Positions 12,222 to 23,560 of a stretch of DNA of 64,000 nt are shown piece after piece. Numbering within the stretch: position 1 is the first letter of the stretch; each line of letters begins with the position of its first letter. Made by a program: the position numbers and the translations under genes. The notes beneath the pieces were generated by a model. It searched no databases. It had not been told where the DNA came from and saw nothing but the letters and a program-made list of their open reading frames with translations. Source of the stretch: Prosapia bicincta (lineage: Eukaryota; Arthropoda; Insecta; Hemiptera; Cercopidae); NCBI GenBank assembly GCA_036971475.1, contig JBAIZL010000005.1, forward strand, positions 176,735,386-176,799,385, written 5' to 3'.

Positions 12222-13010
12222 TATATCGATAAGATCGACTTACCGACATATTTACAAAAGCCTTGTAAAAGGAATGCCAGCAATTATAAATTCAATTCCT
12301 GCAAATTTTAATAAAAGTTTTATTTCATCGAAAAAGAAGAGAAAGATTAATTTTAAATATTTTTTAAAAGTAAAGCAATTGTTCAGTATAGCTTATATTA
12401 AAGATAGTTTTCTAATTATAATAAACACTAAGGGTAATAATCATTGTTTGTTTAAGTATAGAAAGTTTAGAAAAAATAACGCTTGAAAACACAAAGAATA
12501 ACATAAACAAAGAGGACATTTATTGAAAACATATTGTCTAAAGAAGGTAGTTATAGTTTATAAAAAAAATACAGTCGATGACGATGGATGAAAAGTTCTT
12601 CACAGGCTAGGGTTTGGGGGGGGGGGGGTAGGTAGCCCTTGAGGACTTTCACGCACACGGTATATACTGTCGCTCCTATTGCTGCCCCTACTACAAAACC
12701 CACCAGAAAGTCCTTGGTCCACTGCTTCATCCTGGCTCATCCGGACTTCATTTAGAGACAAATCGATAAGACCGACTTACCTATATATTTACAAAAGACT
12801 TGGGTGAGGAATTATAGCAATTGTAAATTGAGTTCTTCAATTTTTATTAAACGTATTTTTTCATCGAAAAAGAAGAGAAAGATTGATTTTTGAATATATT
12901 TTGTTTTGTGGAAACAATTATTAAGTACAACTTATATTAAAGATAGTTTTCTAATTAAAATGAATATTAAGGATAATTAATGTTTGTTTGGGCCAGAAAG
13001 GGTTTTTAAA
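12222..13010. repeat. Two direct copies of a 250-bp segment, 540 bp apart
   Basis: 12,222-12,480 and 12,762-13,010 share CGATAAGA(T/C)CGACTTACC, TTTACAAAAG, TTTCATCGAAAAAGAAGAGA, AAAGATTAATTTT/AAAGATTGATTTT and TATTAAAGATAGTTTTCTAA in the same order, about 540 bp apart. The first copy is open for 93 codons (12205-12486), but the second is not, and indels between them do not respect a reading frame. This argues against coding. Confidence 0.85.
12551..12730 (-). CDS. Candidate 59-residue single-pass membrane microprotein, unrecognised
   Basis: I do not recognise this family. The ORF starts at an ATG at 12730, with an in-frame TGA four codons upstream, so this is the only possible ATG start. 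Residues 8-28 (FLVGFVVGAAIGATVYTVCV) form one hydrophobic stretch with glycines at 11, 15 and 19, a G-x3-G-x3-G pattern known from helix-packing membrane segments. Basic residues flank both ends, and a four-proline run follows at 35-38. The prolines come from a run of 13 C on the coding strand. A length change there would switch the C-terminus to a shorter form ending soon after the prolines, so residues after 38 are uncertain. The ORF lies between the two direct copies of a 250-bp segment. No promoter or splice evidence was found. It may be a real small gene, an exon, or chance. Confidence 0.25.
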   Translation of the reverse strand: MKQWTKDFLVGFVVGAAIGATVYTVCVKVLKGYLPPPPQTLACEELFIHRHRLYFFYKL

Positions 13011-13635
13011 TGAACTAATAATATATCACTGGTAATAAGGGGTAGTATTTTGGTAACGAGTACTAATTACATTTTTATATAAAAACATTTTAATTACATT
13101 TCATTTATCTGCCCAAAGTAGCAATTGCTTCTATTTTCGTTTTGAGTTTAGCACGTTAAACATTCAAACTTATTTAGACAACTAAAAATAGTATTAAAAA
13201 TGTTCTAGAAGTTTAAAAATATATACAACCCGAAATATATGTAAGTACGCACGCTCATTCAGTCTCACACATAATGTCCTCATCGGGTAGGAAATAGTTA
13301 TTTCTCTTAACCATGGCTGTTAGCAGACTACTCCATGCAAGCGGAGGTCCATACGCGATGTGAATATTAACCCAGATTTCCAGTACCATGAGATCATTAT
13401 GTCTTTTCCTTATTCTCGCATAATTCCATCTACTCTTATATATCCTTTTCCTCACAAGGGGCTGCAATGGGGGAACAACAATAGAGGAGACCCCGATAGA
13501 GAGTAGGTCTATGTCAGGTGAGTCGTCGTGCAGAAACCTACAGACTTTACTATATTTAAACACAAGTGCAGTTAGAAAACGAGTGTTGTCATTACATAAA
13601 AGAGTGAAAAGGTAATGGCACTGCCTACTTTGAAA
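13011..13635. other. Intergenic with an unrecognised minus-strand ORF
   Basis: A 102-codon minus-strand ORF (13255-13563) sits in a less AT-rich patch. Its predicted product has no domain I can name. On the plus strand the same patch contains a consensus-like splice donor, CAGGTGAGT, near 13,515, so it could equally be a plus-strand exon. Neither is strong enough to call a gene. Confidence 0.25.
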
Positions 13636-13639
13636 TAGC

Positions 13640-14050
13640 AGGATTTCCCTCCAAATATATAACTAATAAAATCCTAATGTTCTCAACTAAAATATAGATA
13701 TTTTGTTCATGAACGTTTTAGTGTCCATTGTTTAGTACATCAAAACCGATTGAAATTTCGAGAGACATTTTAAAAATATTCATTTTAATTAAATCTACAA
13801 AAATCTATTAAAATAAATGATTTATAAGGTTTTGTGTTGTAATTTTGGTGTAATCAATTAATGACAGCTTGTTTCAAAAGAACACAAATATCGTAATATG
13901 CCAAAACACATTGAAAAAATAAAAAGTATTGCCATCTAAAGGAACAAGTTTATTTCAATTAAATTTTATCCCCCCCGCATACCTAATTAATTTTCAAGAT
14001 AATTAATTCAATCCCCAATTACTTAATACTGATTAAAGGTTTTATTGATA
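13640..14050 (+). repeat. Duplication block 6, first copy
   Basis: Colinear with 60,975-61,380. Anchors are CCATTGTTTAGT(A/G)CATCAAAAC, ATTTCGAGAGACATTTT, TTAAAATAAATGA, GGTTTT(G/C)TGTTGTA, TGTTTCAA(A/G), TTTCAATTAAAT and CCCCAATTA. Divergence is spread along the whole length, as in an old duplication. Confidence 0.85.
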
Positions 14051-15150
14051 GAAACACTATTTCATATTTTTATGTTTTATTTTATCAAAAGTTATTTCAT
14101 GAAGCCTATTACAATAATTACAGAGGAATTTATTTAAATATAAATTACTTTATTTATTACCTGATAAGTTTTTATAGTCACATTTAAACTTCATAATGTA
14201 CAATAAAAAATTAAGTAAAAATTTATGTCTCAAAATAGTTGTTCTGCAACATAACCGATAACATAAAATTAGCTGTTCTATGAAACGATACGCTGTCACT
14301 TAATTTATTCTAAAGTAATAGTTAACAAATACATATGTACAACTATATCTCTGTCTCTGTTGTTATTAAAGATATTTGTGATCTTTTATAACTTCTATTT
14401 TAAGATTATGAACTTTAAAATTGACAATTAATTTTATAGCTCAGATATTAAATGACTTCAAGGTCCTTGGTAAATAACTAAAATTATTCAAATGAATAAA
14501 TATTCTCGTTCAATTTGATGAATCAATTATGAACTTAATAAGTATTAAGAAACGGTCAAATTTCCTTTAAAAATTGACTTTTTTTCTAGGAAAAAAATTA
14601 ATTGAACCATTGTTGTCTGGCTTAAAATACAGTTGAAGTTAAAAAACGTTGTTATTTAAAAGTGAAACAAATCACGTATTCTCATAAAAGGGTTTCTGTA
14701 TTTCCCTTAAAGTTCCATTTGGTTATCCAATACTCCTGGATCGATAGGATGTTTATTAAGTAAATTTATTCCTAAACATAAAAATATGTAATAAATTACA
14801 ACTAGTAATAATATAAGACGTAAGTTTGCGTAAGACTTCGCAGTTAAACTGGGCAATTAACAAATAGTTTTACCATTGTAATAAGCCTGAAGCACAAATT
14901 TGTTACAAAGGCATAAAGGACTCTAGTGGATGAGAATCTTTCATTAGAAAAGACAGGAATAATACTCTATGCTCTATTTAACTGCCAACTTTACCTAACC
15001 TTCAAAGGTGTTAAACACTCTAATACTTAAATTCTCAAATAAGTTTATGAATTCTGAATATCTTAAGACGTGGCTATTAAACAGTCTCTCTAAATAAGGA
15101 AAAATCAAAGTTACTCTCTGTGTTTAAAATAATTGTAATAAAAATAAAAA
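14051..15150. other. AT-rich intergenic, nothing recognised
   Basis: No ORF above chance length, no repeat partner and no RNA gene seen. Confidence 0.4.
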
Positions 15151-15179
15151 TTGAGTTGTCTCAGATGAGCCCTGCTCCT

Positions 15180-15640
15180 AGTGGACATCATTGTGACTGT
15201 TTCCCACTATATCCCTCTTCGCCTTCAACTATATCTGAGTGCATCTTTCATATTACACTGCATCGTTGCTGTCTTTCATTTCAAGGCCTCCGTCATCCAC
15301 TATATCGTCCCCGTTTACCACTGCAACGGTGTCCAGTATTCTATTGCATCAACCCCTCCGCTTTCAACTGAATCGCTCACACGTCATACACCACACAGCC
15401 ACTCTTGTCTTTCACATCTTCGCCTCTGCATTTCACTTCATCCCAATATCATTGCATCTCCTCCTTCTTCCATTACATCGTTTCTCCGTTTTCCATTACA
15501 TCACATCCATGTTTATCTGTACCACCGCTCCCGGGTAACACCGCATTAAACCCCGATTCACTTCCAATACAACACTTAATTTTTATTCTCTGCATCTGCC
15601 CTCCTCCGTCTCCCACTATATTCATGCAGCGGCTTTAAGA
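15180..15640. repeat. Degenerate C/T-rich minisatellite-like tract
   Basis: Variants of a phrase like TTCCA(C/T)TA(C/T)ATC, TTCAACTATATC and CCTCCG(T/C)TTTC recur every 20-40 bp across about 450 bp of otherwise AT-rich surroundings. Overlapping ORFs of 77-122 codons in all three plus frames follow from this composition and are not credible genes. Confidence 0.6.
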
Positions 15641-15940
15641 TGCATGTTATTATCATCTGTAACAGATCTTACAACGTAACGGTAAGTCGCTAACTCTTTG
15701 TGACCGTAGCGATATTCATACTCGCTATACAATATTAAATAAAAGGAATTTAAAAATTTGTTTTAATAAAAATGTGGACAATGAGCATGACTGTATACAT
15801 ATATACTCGTACATAATATAAGATTATTTAAAATTCAACCATATATGTAGTAAAGCACTTGGTTATAGTACGTTACATTGATAAAATGCTGAAGCATAAA
15901 ATTTTATAAATATAATTGTAAATAAAATTACTATGCAATG

Positions 15941-15942
<2 letters not shown>

Positions 15943-16022
<80 letters not shown>
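15943..16022. repeat. Compound (CA)n(TA)n microsatellite
   Basis: CA dinucleotides at 15943-15970 pass directly into TA dinucleotides at 15971-16022. Confidence 0.95.
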
Positions 16023-16030
<8 letters not shown>

Positions 16031-18654
16031 GTTTATGTGATTGTGTGTGTATTTTCCTTTTTATAAGTGTTGTCGAACACTGATAAATGATTATTAAATG
16101 TATTTCCGAATATTATGAATTCCAAATGAATTTATTGCTTTCAACTGAAGAAGCAGAAGGCAAGAATGCAATCACAGTTCCACCACGTTGTATGTCAAGA
16201 TGGTGTCTACAGATGGGGCAGCGTAATCAATCTTCTCTCTGTGACATTAGCTGTTGCAAATCTCTTCTAAACAGCTGCTTTTGAACAACACCCAAACAGA
16301 TGGAAAATAATTAGTGTCAGCTCGAAATTACAAGAATGTTTAATTGGATTACATGTTTTAGAAAGTCAATGTATAAATAAAAATTAAAAGCCTATGCATG
16401 CCTGTTGTGAAAACGTTTTGTTTTTAGTTTAATACGTTTTGGAATTTACCATTTTACATATTTTCTTTAAGAAAAGCACTTTTGTAAAGATTTTATTTAT
16501 CACAATAAATCCTTGTGAAAGTATAGGGCTATATTATAGCGGTGCCTTACTATGTATTTATACTCGTCCATGGTTTTTGTATGGATCGTGTAGGATATTA
16601 AAAACAGGAAGAAAGAATAAAAGTTAAAATATGTCAGAGGGGAATTAAACAATTTCATTTTAAAACAAGTCCTTTGAAGTACTTTTGAAATATTTTTGAT
16701 ATTAACTCAACATTATTTTGATGTATAAATTTAACCGGTTAGAGGGTGGTCTAAAAAAATCTATCGATTAACCTAAAGGTAGATTGTAAATTCAAAATTT
16801 CGTAATACGTAAAGATAATAATACAAATTTACCTCTTGGTTTTAAGAGTTTAAGTATTTCTTACCTATTTAGGACGTATTTTAGTAATTTTTACTAACAT
16901 ATGACTATTTTGTGACAATGAGACCAAGTGGTTCACGTGAAGGTTATGACAAAAAGAACTGAATAGATTTCAGGAGCCTAGAAGCTGGTAATATAAAAAC
17001 CTTACTTCCTACTTACCAGTTAAATCACCCACTCTTGTCATTTTTACCGCACGATGACTCGCCGATCAATAAAGTTGGGCAGCCAGCAAAACACTGACTC
17101 TTGCTGACTTTAAATTTCTCTTCAAGTGTAGGGCAGGGACAAAGGTGGTTTGCATCCATGGCATCTCCTCAATGTAACGGACAGACGTCGGTGGTACAAC
17201 AATGCGATAGAGTGGTTTTGAGAGGTAATCGTCGCCAGTGATAGTTCTGTTATTTGCTACGCTCATCTATTTATGATAAAGCTTTTTGTTTTTAATCTTG
17301 ACAGTTTCTTATTTTTGATAGCCAGTAGGCGCTAGATTTTTCTCTTTCGTTTACAGGTGTATCTATAATAGTTTCGACTGAGAAAAGAGAGAGGGACAAT
17401 GGAAATTTAGAAGAGTAGCCCCGATTCTTTCGAGGGCGTCTGGATTTTGCACTACTCCAAATAAATCCTTCATTGAGTGATTTATAATGTGCTCTAAAGT
17501 GAGATGCTGTTATACTGCTTAGCCCTTCAGTGTAGTCAGTTTCGGTGTTCATTCTTTATGTGGCTTTGCAGCAACAGCACTAGAATAACGGCCCATGTTG
17601 GGTTTTGCAGCCACTACTAGATGGTTGTTACTTCACTGTCAAAGCAACCTAATTGTCGGGCATCTGCAAAGTATCATTCTGATAGGTCACTGTACAAGCC
17701 AGCTCATCTTTTCTACAGTTTTGTATTGTTAAACGATCGGTATGCGTCTACTCTTGATTGGGGTATCTAGTGTTTATTATTGGCAGCTCAACTCTCCCTG
17801 TTAATAAAGCCATGCTTTCTAGACCTGTGACCGACAAGGTCTTACCTAGGTAAATGTAGGTAAATGCTGTAGACGTGCATAACACACATATTAACATTAA
17901 GGACCTTAAATTCTGCCTTAACCTCTTGACAGGTATAAATTCCTTTGAGAGTGGTTTGAGAGTGAGATCAGTTTTCCGAATTCCAATATATTTGCTTATT
18001 AATATGTCACGTTTATTAAAAATGGTTTGACGTGTAAAATTTAACTTATCTTTACTTTTAGATTCCTTTTCCTCTAGTTTTATTACTGTTTTTTTTTCAA
18101 ACAAATGGGTTATGTTTTATTAAATATTGGAATACTTTAGGAAACTTAAATTTAGTTATTTCAAGTGTGATACGCAAGACATACCTGATACTAAAAAAAT
18201 ATTGTTTTAAAGAATTTACTCAATCAATTTTAAATGCATGTTTTATTATTTTTAAACTATACTATAACTCTTACGATTAGGTCTAGTAACACCTTACAGA
18301 TATTTACCGTTTTCTGTAAATACTCGTATATTAGTTTTTGTTTTACTCTAAAAATACAGTTTTACATAATATATAAAGTAACAGCAAGTCCTGTCTCATT
18401 ACCCAGATAGAAATTAAATATTCTGAACTTGACATTCTGCCTGTAACAGATTCAGGTTCACCCAATTATCTATAATCCTCTTTCTAAATAATCCAGCCTT
18501 CACCATTCTCATCGATTATCTAAGAGTCCAGGTCCTGTATTGTGATTCCAAATTCCTGAAATCCAGTATAATCTTATAGCTTTGGACAATCTGTCCAATT
18601 TTCAAGCCATTCTGTCTTAGTTCAATACTATGTTACGTAATAAGCATCACAAAC
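16023..18654. other. Intergenic; minus-strand ORF cluster at 17.07-18.10 kb
   Basis: No recognised gene. On the minus strand three ORFs lie close together: 17748-18104 (118 codons), 17292-17552 (86 codons) and 17066-17266 (66 codons). The first has a hydrophobic segment at about residues 67-86 (LRSLMLICVLCTSTAFTYIY) followed by CCTAGGTAAGA, which resembles a splice donor. The cluster could be exons of a minus-strand gene, but no domain was recognised and the frames do not join without assumed introns. Confidence 0.25.
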
Positions 18655-18968
<314 letters not shown>

Positions 18969-19023
18969 TAATCCAATAATAAAATTTTGACTTTCAACTA
19001 AATACATTTTTCGATTTGTAAAG

Positions 19024-19747
19024 GTAAACTCCCGATTATCCGTGGAAGAGGGTGGCCCGGCTACGCCGGATAATCGAATTCCCGGATAATCCGCTATGAA
19101 TACAGAATACGCAAAACTATCAATAATCGGTTATTATACCATAAATTACACAAATAATGACCCCGGTTAATGCAATTCACAAATAATCTTCAGAGGACAA
19201 TATAGATACAGAAAATAATTTAAAATGTCGATGTATTTGACGGATTAAAACATGCTCATTTATATGTCTAACTATTTACAATACGTACACAAGTATATGT
19301 CAAAAGTAAGTGTGCATGTAAATATGTAATTTCCTTTACACATAATACTTTCACTTTTTAACAGAAAAATCTGTCACTTTCGTCTGTTTTTTTTTTGAGA
19401 GCATTGATTTAGCTTTAATGTGCGATCTAAGTTTCTTGAGAACTATTTTGTCGCACAGTGAAGAGTCGTCTTGCTCTTCTACATACTAAATAAGGTAATC
19501 ACCCCTTTTATTTCGCTGGCCCGCGTTGGGAGCTTCCCTTTCAATGTAAAAATTAGTATACATTTTTACATATCTATTCCCTTCATTTTAAATTCTACTA
19601 AGCCTTATATGTATTTACGTTGTAGTTCACCGTTTGGAAATTTAAACACATGAATCTGATTGGAATAAAGCTTTATTTGTAAAACAATGGCAGTCCCCGG
19701 ATAATCCGCAAACCGGGTAATCCGCCCACGGATAATCGGGAGTTTAC
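19024..19747. mobile_element. pogo/Tigger-like DNA transposon, internally deleted
   Basis: Perfect 22-bp terminal inverted repeats: GTAAACTCCCGATTATCCGT(GG) at 19024-19045 and its reverse complement at 19726-19747. The right end continues to ACTG, giving the CAGT-type end of pogo-superfamily elements, while the left end is slightly altered. Subterminal copies of CCGGATAATCCG-like sequence occur at both ends. The 724-bp length is far below an autonomous element (about 2 kb), and only a transposase-like tail remains inside. A TA target duplication is not clear. Confidence 0.8.
19351..19485 (-). pseudogene. C-terminal remnant of a pogo-type transposase
   Basis: Within the inverted-repeat element, the minus strand is open for about 44 codons ending at a TGA (19351-19353). 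The reading is rich in Lys and Ser, with stretches such as LCDKIVLKKLRSHIKAKS and, near the end, SKKKQTKVTDFSVKK. Pogo/Tigger transposases typically end in a similar basic, Ser/Lys-rich tail with a (I/V)TDFF-like motif. The catalytic DDE region is missing, and an in-frame stop lies just upstream, so this cannot be active. The assignment rests on location and tail resemblance. A database search with the translated tail would settle it. Confidence 0.45.
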
Positions 19748-19989
19748 TGCATTTATTTTGTAAATTACAAACAAAAAAATTTTAAAATGTCGTTTATACA
19801 TTTTTTTTTGACGTATCACTAACACGGAAGATAAATGTTGACTTTATAGGCGCTTGTCTTGTAGCTTTCAGCCCTTTATATGTACGCTATCATGCCGATC
19901 GCTTTAACTACACCCAAAGCCCCCAAGACACTGCAACTGTATCGTTGAAAGAATCACATAATTTAAAATAATTATGCATATTATCTGAA

Positions 19990-20460
19990 GCATTTATATC
20001 CCGCTCTATATTTTACTTCCTCCCTCACCTTCTTTCCATCTATAACTTACATAAACTCACTCTCGTTCTCTTTTATCTCCCCTCCCTCTCTGTTTCTAAC
20101 CCTTTTCCTTCATCTCCCACGCTCTTTCTTTATGTAACTCACCTTCTGTTTCTCTTTATCAACTGTTCCTCCGTATCTTCCTGAATCCTCTTCTTTTTAC
20201 ATAACAATATTCCTTGATTTATCCTTTTTTCCTATCCCTCTATTCCTCTAATTTTTCCCATGTGACTCTTTCTGTATTTTTTTCCTCTATTATTCTATCT
20301 CTTTCTTTCCTTTTCTCTCTCTCTTTCTCTTAAGCCCGACACTCTCTCTTTTCCCTCCTTCTTTCCCTCTACCTCTTTTATCTCAGTTTGTTTGTCTCCC
20401 ATTTCTCTCTCTCCCTAACCCTCTCTCTCTGTAACTCTCGTTTATTTAATTTCCTTCACC
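19990..20460. repeat. Degenerate polypyrimidine (CT-rich) tract
   Basis: About 470 bp in which the plus strand is mostly C and T, with TCTCTC, CCCTCTCT and TTTCTCTTT phrases. It looks like an old, decayed CT microsatellite. A similar but fresher tract lies at 62.9-63.4 kb, at a comparable place relative to the duplication blocks. Confidence 0.7.
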
Positions 20461-21894
20461 ATTGAAAAACATCTCGATTCCGTCTCTTTTGACCTTGGCA
20501 GAAAAGGAATGTGCGATCGTTCTAAGTCTAGGACCTAGTTCATTAACTTTGTTTCCCTGTTTCTAGCTAGTGATAAGAGCGGAAGTAATGATTAGAAATT
20601 CGTAGAATAGATATTTAGTAAAATCTTAGACTAAAAAATACTGCTAAACACGGTAAATATTTTAATGTAAAAGACCGTACATCAGTAAATAATAAATTTT
20701 AACTATAAATCATATGATTTACCCTCATGCGTTGGAGGACTTTTATTAAAATTTACGATTTTATATCCTGTTTTTATATTAGATTTTGGGAAATGCTACG
20801 TTTCCCCAATGAGAGATGAGCAGTGCTGGTTTAGGAATAAATCAATCAGTAATTGTAATTTATATTTCTTGATAGATTAGGTTCGGTGATATTTACCAAG
20901 AGTCAAGGTCTACTGAGAGTATGATGGTAAAAGTTCGAAATATACTTTGATCATAGAAGAGTTCCGACGTTACCGTTAAAAGTAAATCTTGTTACAGAAA
21001 TATCCCCAGATATTACGAATAAACCGGTTTTACAGTATCGTAATCAATACACATAATTTACAGAAATTATTTAATATGTACAATTAGTAAACATTATTTC
21101 CATTATACTTCAAAATGTCGAGAAAATAACCAAGTTTAATATAAAGTTCCAAAAATGATGTTTCTAGTTCAGAAAATAATTCAAACTCAAATTAATTAAT
21201 TCAGAGAAAGTAAATTATTTTAATTACAAATTGATTTCCCTTCAGCTAAACTTGTACCTTTAGATCTTTAATATATCTTAGTTTTCTTTAATCTTTAATC
21301 TATAATTAATCTTTATTTAATAACACCTTTTCGCGTAAGCTACTTTTGTACTTAGTGGGGCACTGTTGATTGTGCTTTGTTGATTACTCCAGGAACACAT
21401 GGTGACGTGCAATTAGTCGTCATGTTAATAAAGTATTCGAGAACAATCTCGATAGATTGTTATTATTATTCTTTAAAATAAAAATGCTTGGTTTGAGAAA
21501 TGGATTCAAGTTTTTTTTCACGTCTATAAGCAAGAAAATGTTTTTATAGTAACTATGAAGTTCCTAAATTGTTTACAAACCATTAAACACGTCAATTGAC
21601 TAATTCTGTACTTTACAGCGACTCAAATTCAATTTCGCTTAAATAATTGGTGTTAGTGTGAAGATTTTTCTTTATGCACATTCCCGCGCCGTCTTTCCAT
21701 TTACATACAGAAATATCATACATAGGGTTATATTATCTTTTTGCCTAGATTGTTGCTATCTTTTTCAGAACGCTCTGCCTTTTTTTGGATGAAGGTGACG
21801 GACAAATCTGTAGTACCTCACGTTTTTACCCAACCTGCCCATACAATACCATTGTCATGTATCCCTACTGTCTGCTACTCTCAGTTCTTCTTTG
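20461..21894. other. AT-rich intergenic, nothing recognised
   Basis: No gene, RNA or repeat partner found. Confidence 0.4.
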
Positions 21895-21918
21895 ATATAA
21901 TACCTAAGTACTCCTAAG

Positions 21919-21964
<46 letters not shown>

Positions 21965-21969
<5 letters not shown>

Positions 21970-22062
21970 AATTTAAAATATTTCAAAAACAAGAATACTT
22001 TTAATAAGAATAAATGTATTTATTAAAAGTATTCTTGTTTTTGAAATATTTTTAATTTATTA
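21965..22062. repeat. Near-perfect 42-bp-arm hairpin flanked by (TA)n
   Basis: Left arm 21965-22006 and right arm 22021-22062 are complementary at 41 of 42 positions around a 14-nt loop. The whole 98-bp unit lies between TA runs. The arm contains AAACAAGAATAC, related to a core found in other TA-bounded modules. Confidence 0.9.
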
Positions 22063-22091
22063 CCTATATTACAAGAAAACATATCATCATG

Positions 22092-22151
<60 letters not shown>

Positions 22152-22154
<3 letters not shown>

Positions 22155-23358
22155 AACATTTTGAAGTAGTATATATATAAAAGGCACTTACAAAATAAGA
22201 TAAATATATATAAATAAATTCAGTATGTAAAAAAATTACTAAAATATACCAGTAACGAAATGTAAACATGACCTAATTTCACTTGTGTAGAAAATGCACA
22301 TGGCCACATTTTAGATCTAATCACAAGATTTTATATAAAAAGATAAAAAAACACACAAATCACTATTTATAAGAAAATATATTAGAAGTAATTGATAGAT
22401 AACAATTTGAATAGAACAATAGAACGATATAAATACACTTAAAACTTTCAAACGGCAAGCTAGTGAAATATTCTGAAGTAAACAAGATGGGAGAACGAAT
22501 TTGTGGAGTTGCGTGCGCATTGACCGGCAAAAGATATTCGTTTTAAATATTTCTCGTGGAGATATAATCTAAAACAGTTTGGGAAATAAGATTTAAATGC
22601 AATTGTTTTGCAAAGAAATTTAAGTGCAGTTGTTAAGAAGAAAAAGTGTATCAGAGGCGGTGAACCTGACATCCGTAAAGCTGTTACAAGGAATAAACGA
22701 GAAAATAGCGGAAATTGACGACTTGGGCATTTTATTGCTAAAAAGGGAGCGTCAGTTAGTTGGGACAGAGCATTTGAACGAGGCAGACGTGTTCCAGAAT
22801 TGGCTGTAGAAATTCTATTTTTTTTAACTGGTGCGGAAAGTGCAGTATCGTATTCAAATCATAATTACAGAATAACATTAAGCCAAATCATTGAACTGAT
22901 CGATTAAGAAGACATTATTCAGGAAATTATTTAATTAGAAACCAAATAACTTGTAAAAAAATTTTAGCTTGTAAGAATTGTAACTTAGATATTTTTTTGA
23001 AAGTGCCAACTCAAATTTTATTATTCAAAATTTAGAAAACCCACCTATTAACCCGAGATAAGGAGAGCTCAAGCTCAAATTAAAGTAATTAAATCAAATT
23101 CAATTAATATTAAAATTTATAACTAAACTTCTTGCTGCCATAAACAAATTTTAGACTTAGGCTAATAAAGCTTAATTTTTGTAATTCTTTATGGATGAAA
23201 TTAGACTTTGTAATTAGTAAGTGACTTTATAAAAGAAAATAAGGAATGTCATATTAAGATATTAAAATTTTTGTAACAAAAGCAGCATTGAATCGTTATT
23301 TCTATTAACTTATAAATTTTTATTAAGACTTATAAAAGTGAATTTACCAATTAATACA
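22152..23358 (+). repeat. 5' LTR of the gypsy element
   Basis: Starts TGTAAC and ends AATACA. A strong TATA-like TATATATAAAAGG lies only about 20 bp from the LTR start, and an AATAAA occurs near 23,165. It contains a 61-codon plus-strand ORF (22624-22809) that is present in the 3' LTR with one residue changed. I do not regard it as a proven gene. Confidence 0.95.
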
Positions 23359-23360
23359 TT

Positions 23361-23383
23361 TGGCACACAAACGTGGGGCTCGA
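23361..23383 (+). promoter_or_regulatory. Primer-binding site, tRNA-Lys type
   Basis: Two bases after the LTR, TGGCACACAAACGTGGGGC, continuing CTCGA-like, resembles the tRNA-Lys primer site TGGCGCCCAACGTGGGGC used by several retroelements. It differs in the first half by substitutions and one extra base. The second half matches the T-arm complement of tRNA-Lys exactly. Reverse transcription would prime here. Confidence 0.7.
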
Positions 23384-23560
23384 TTATAAAAAAAATTTAA
23401 GAATTAACCTTAAGGCACTTTAGATAAGATTATTAATTAAATATTTGTATTAATATTGTTTACTTTTCAGGACTTTGCAACCATAAGTCAATAATTTTTT
23501 TAATTTTCAAAATTTAAATAGCATAAAGGGGAATTTTGAAATTTAGATAAAGAAAAAAAA

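Noticed and set aside
12205..12486. 93-codon ORF
   Set aside because: It lies in a duplicated 250-bp segment whose second copy is broken, and the changes ignore the reading frame.
13255..13563. Host gene on the minus strand
   Set aside because: A single unrecognised ORF. A plus-strand splice donor in the same patch gives an equally weak alternative.
15120..15638. Overlapping ORFs in three plus frames
   Set aside because: A C/T-rich degenerate repeat lacking stops by composition, with no domain.
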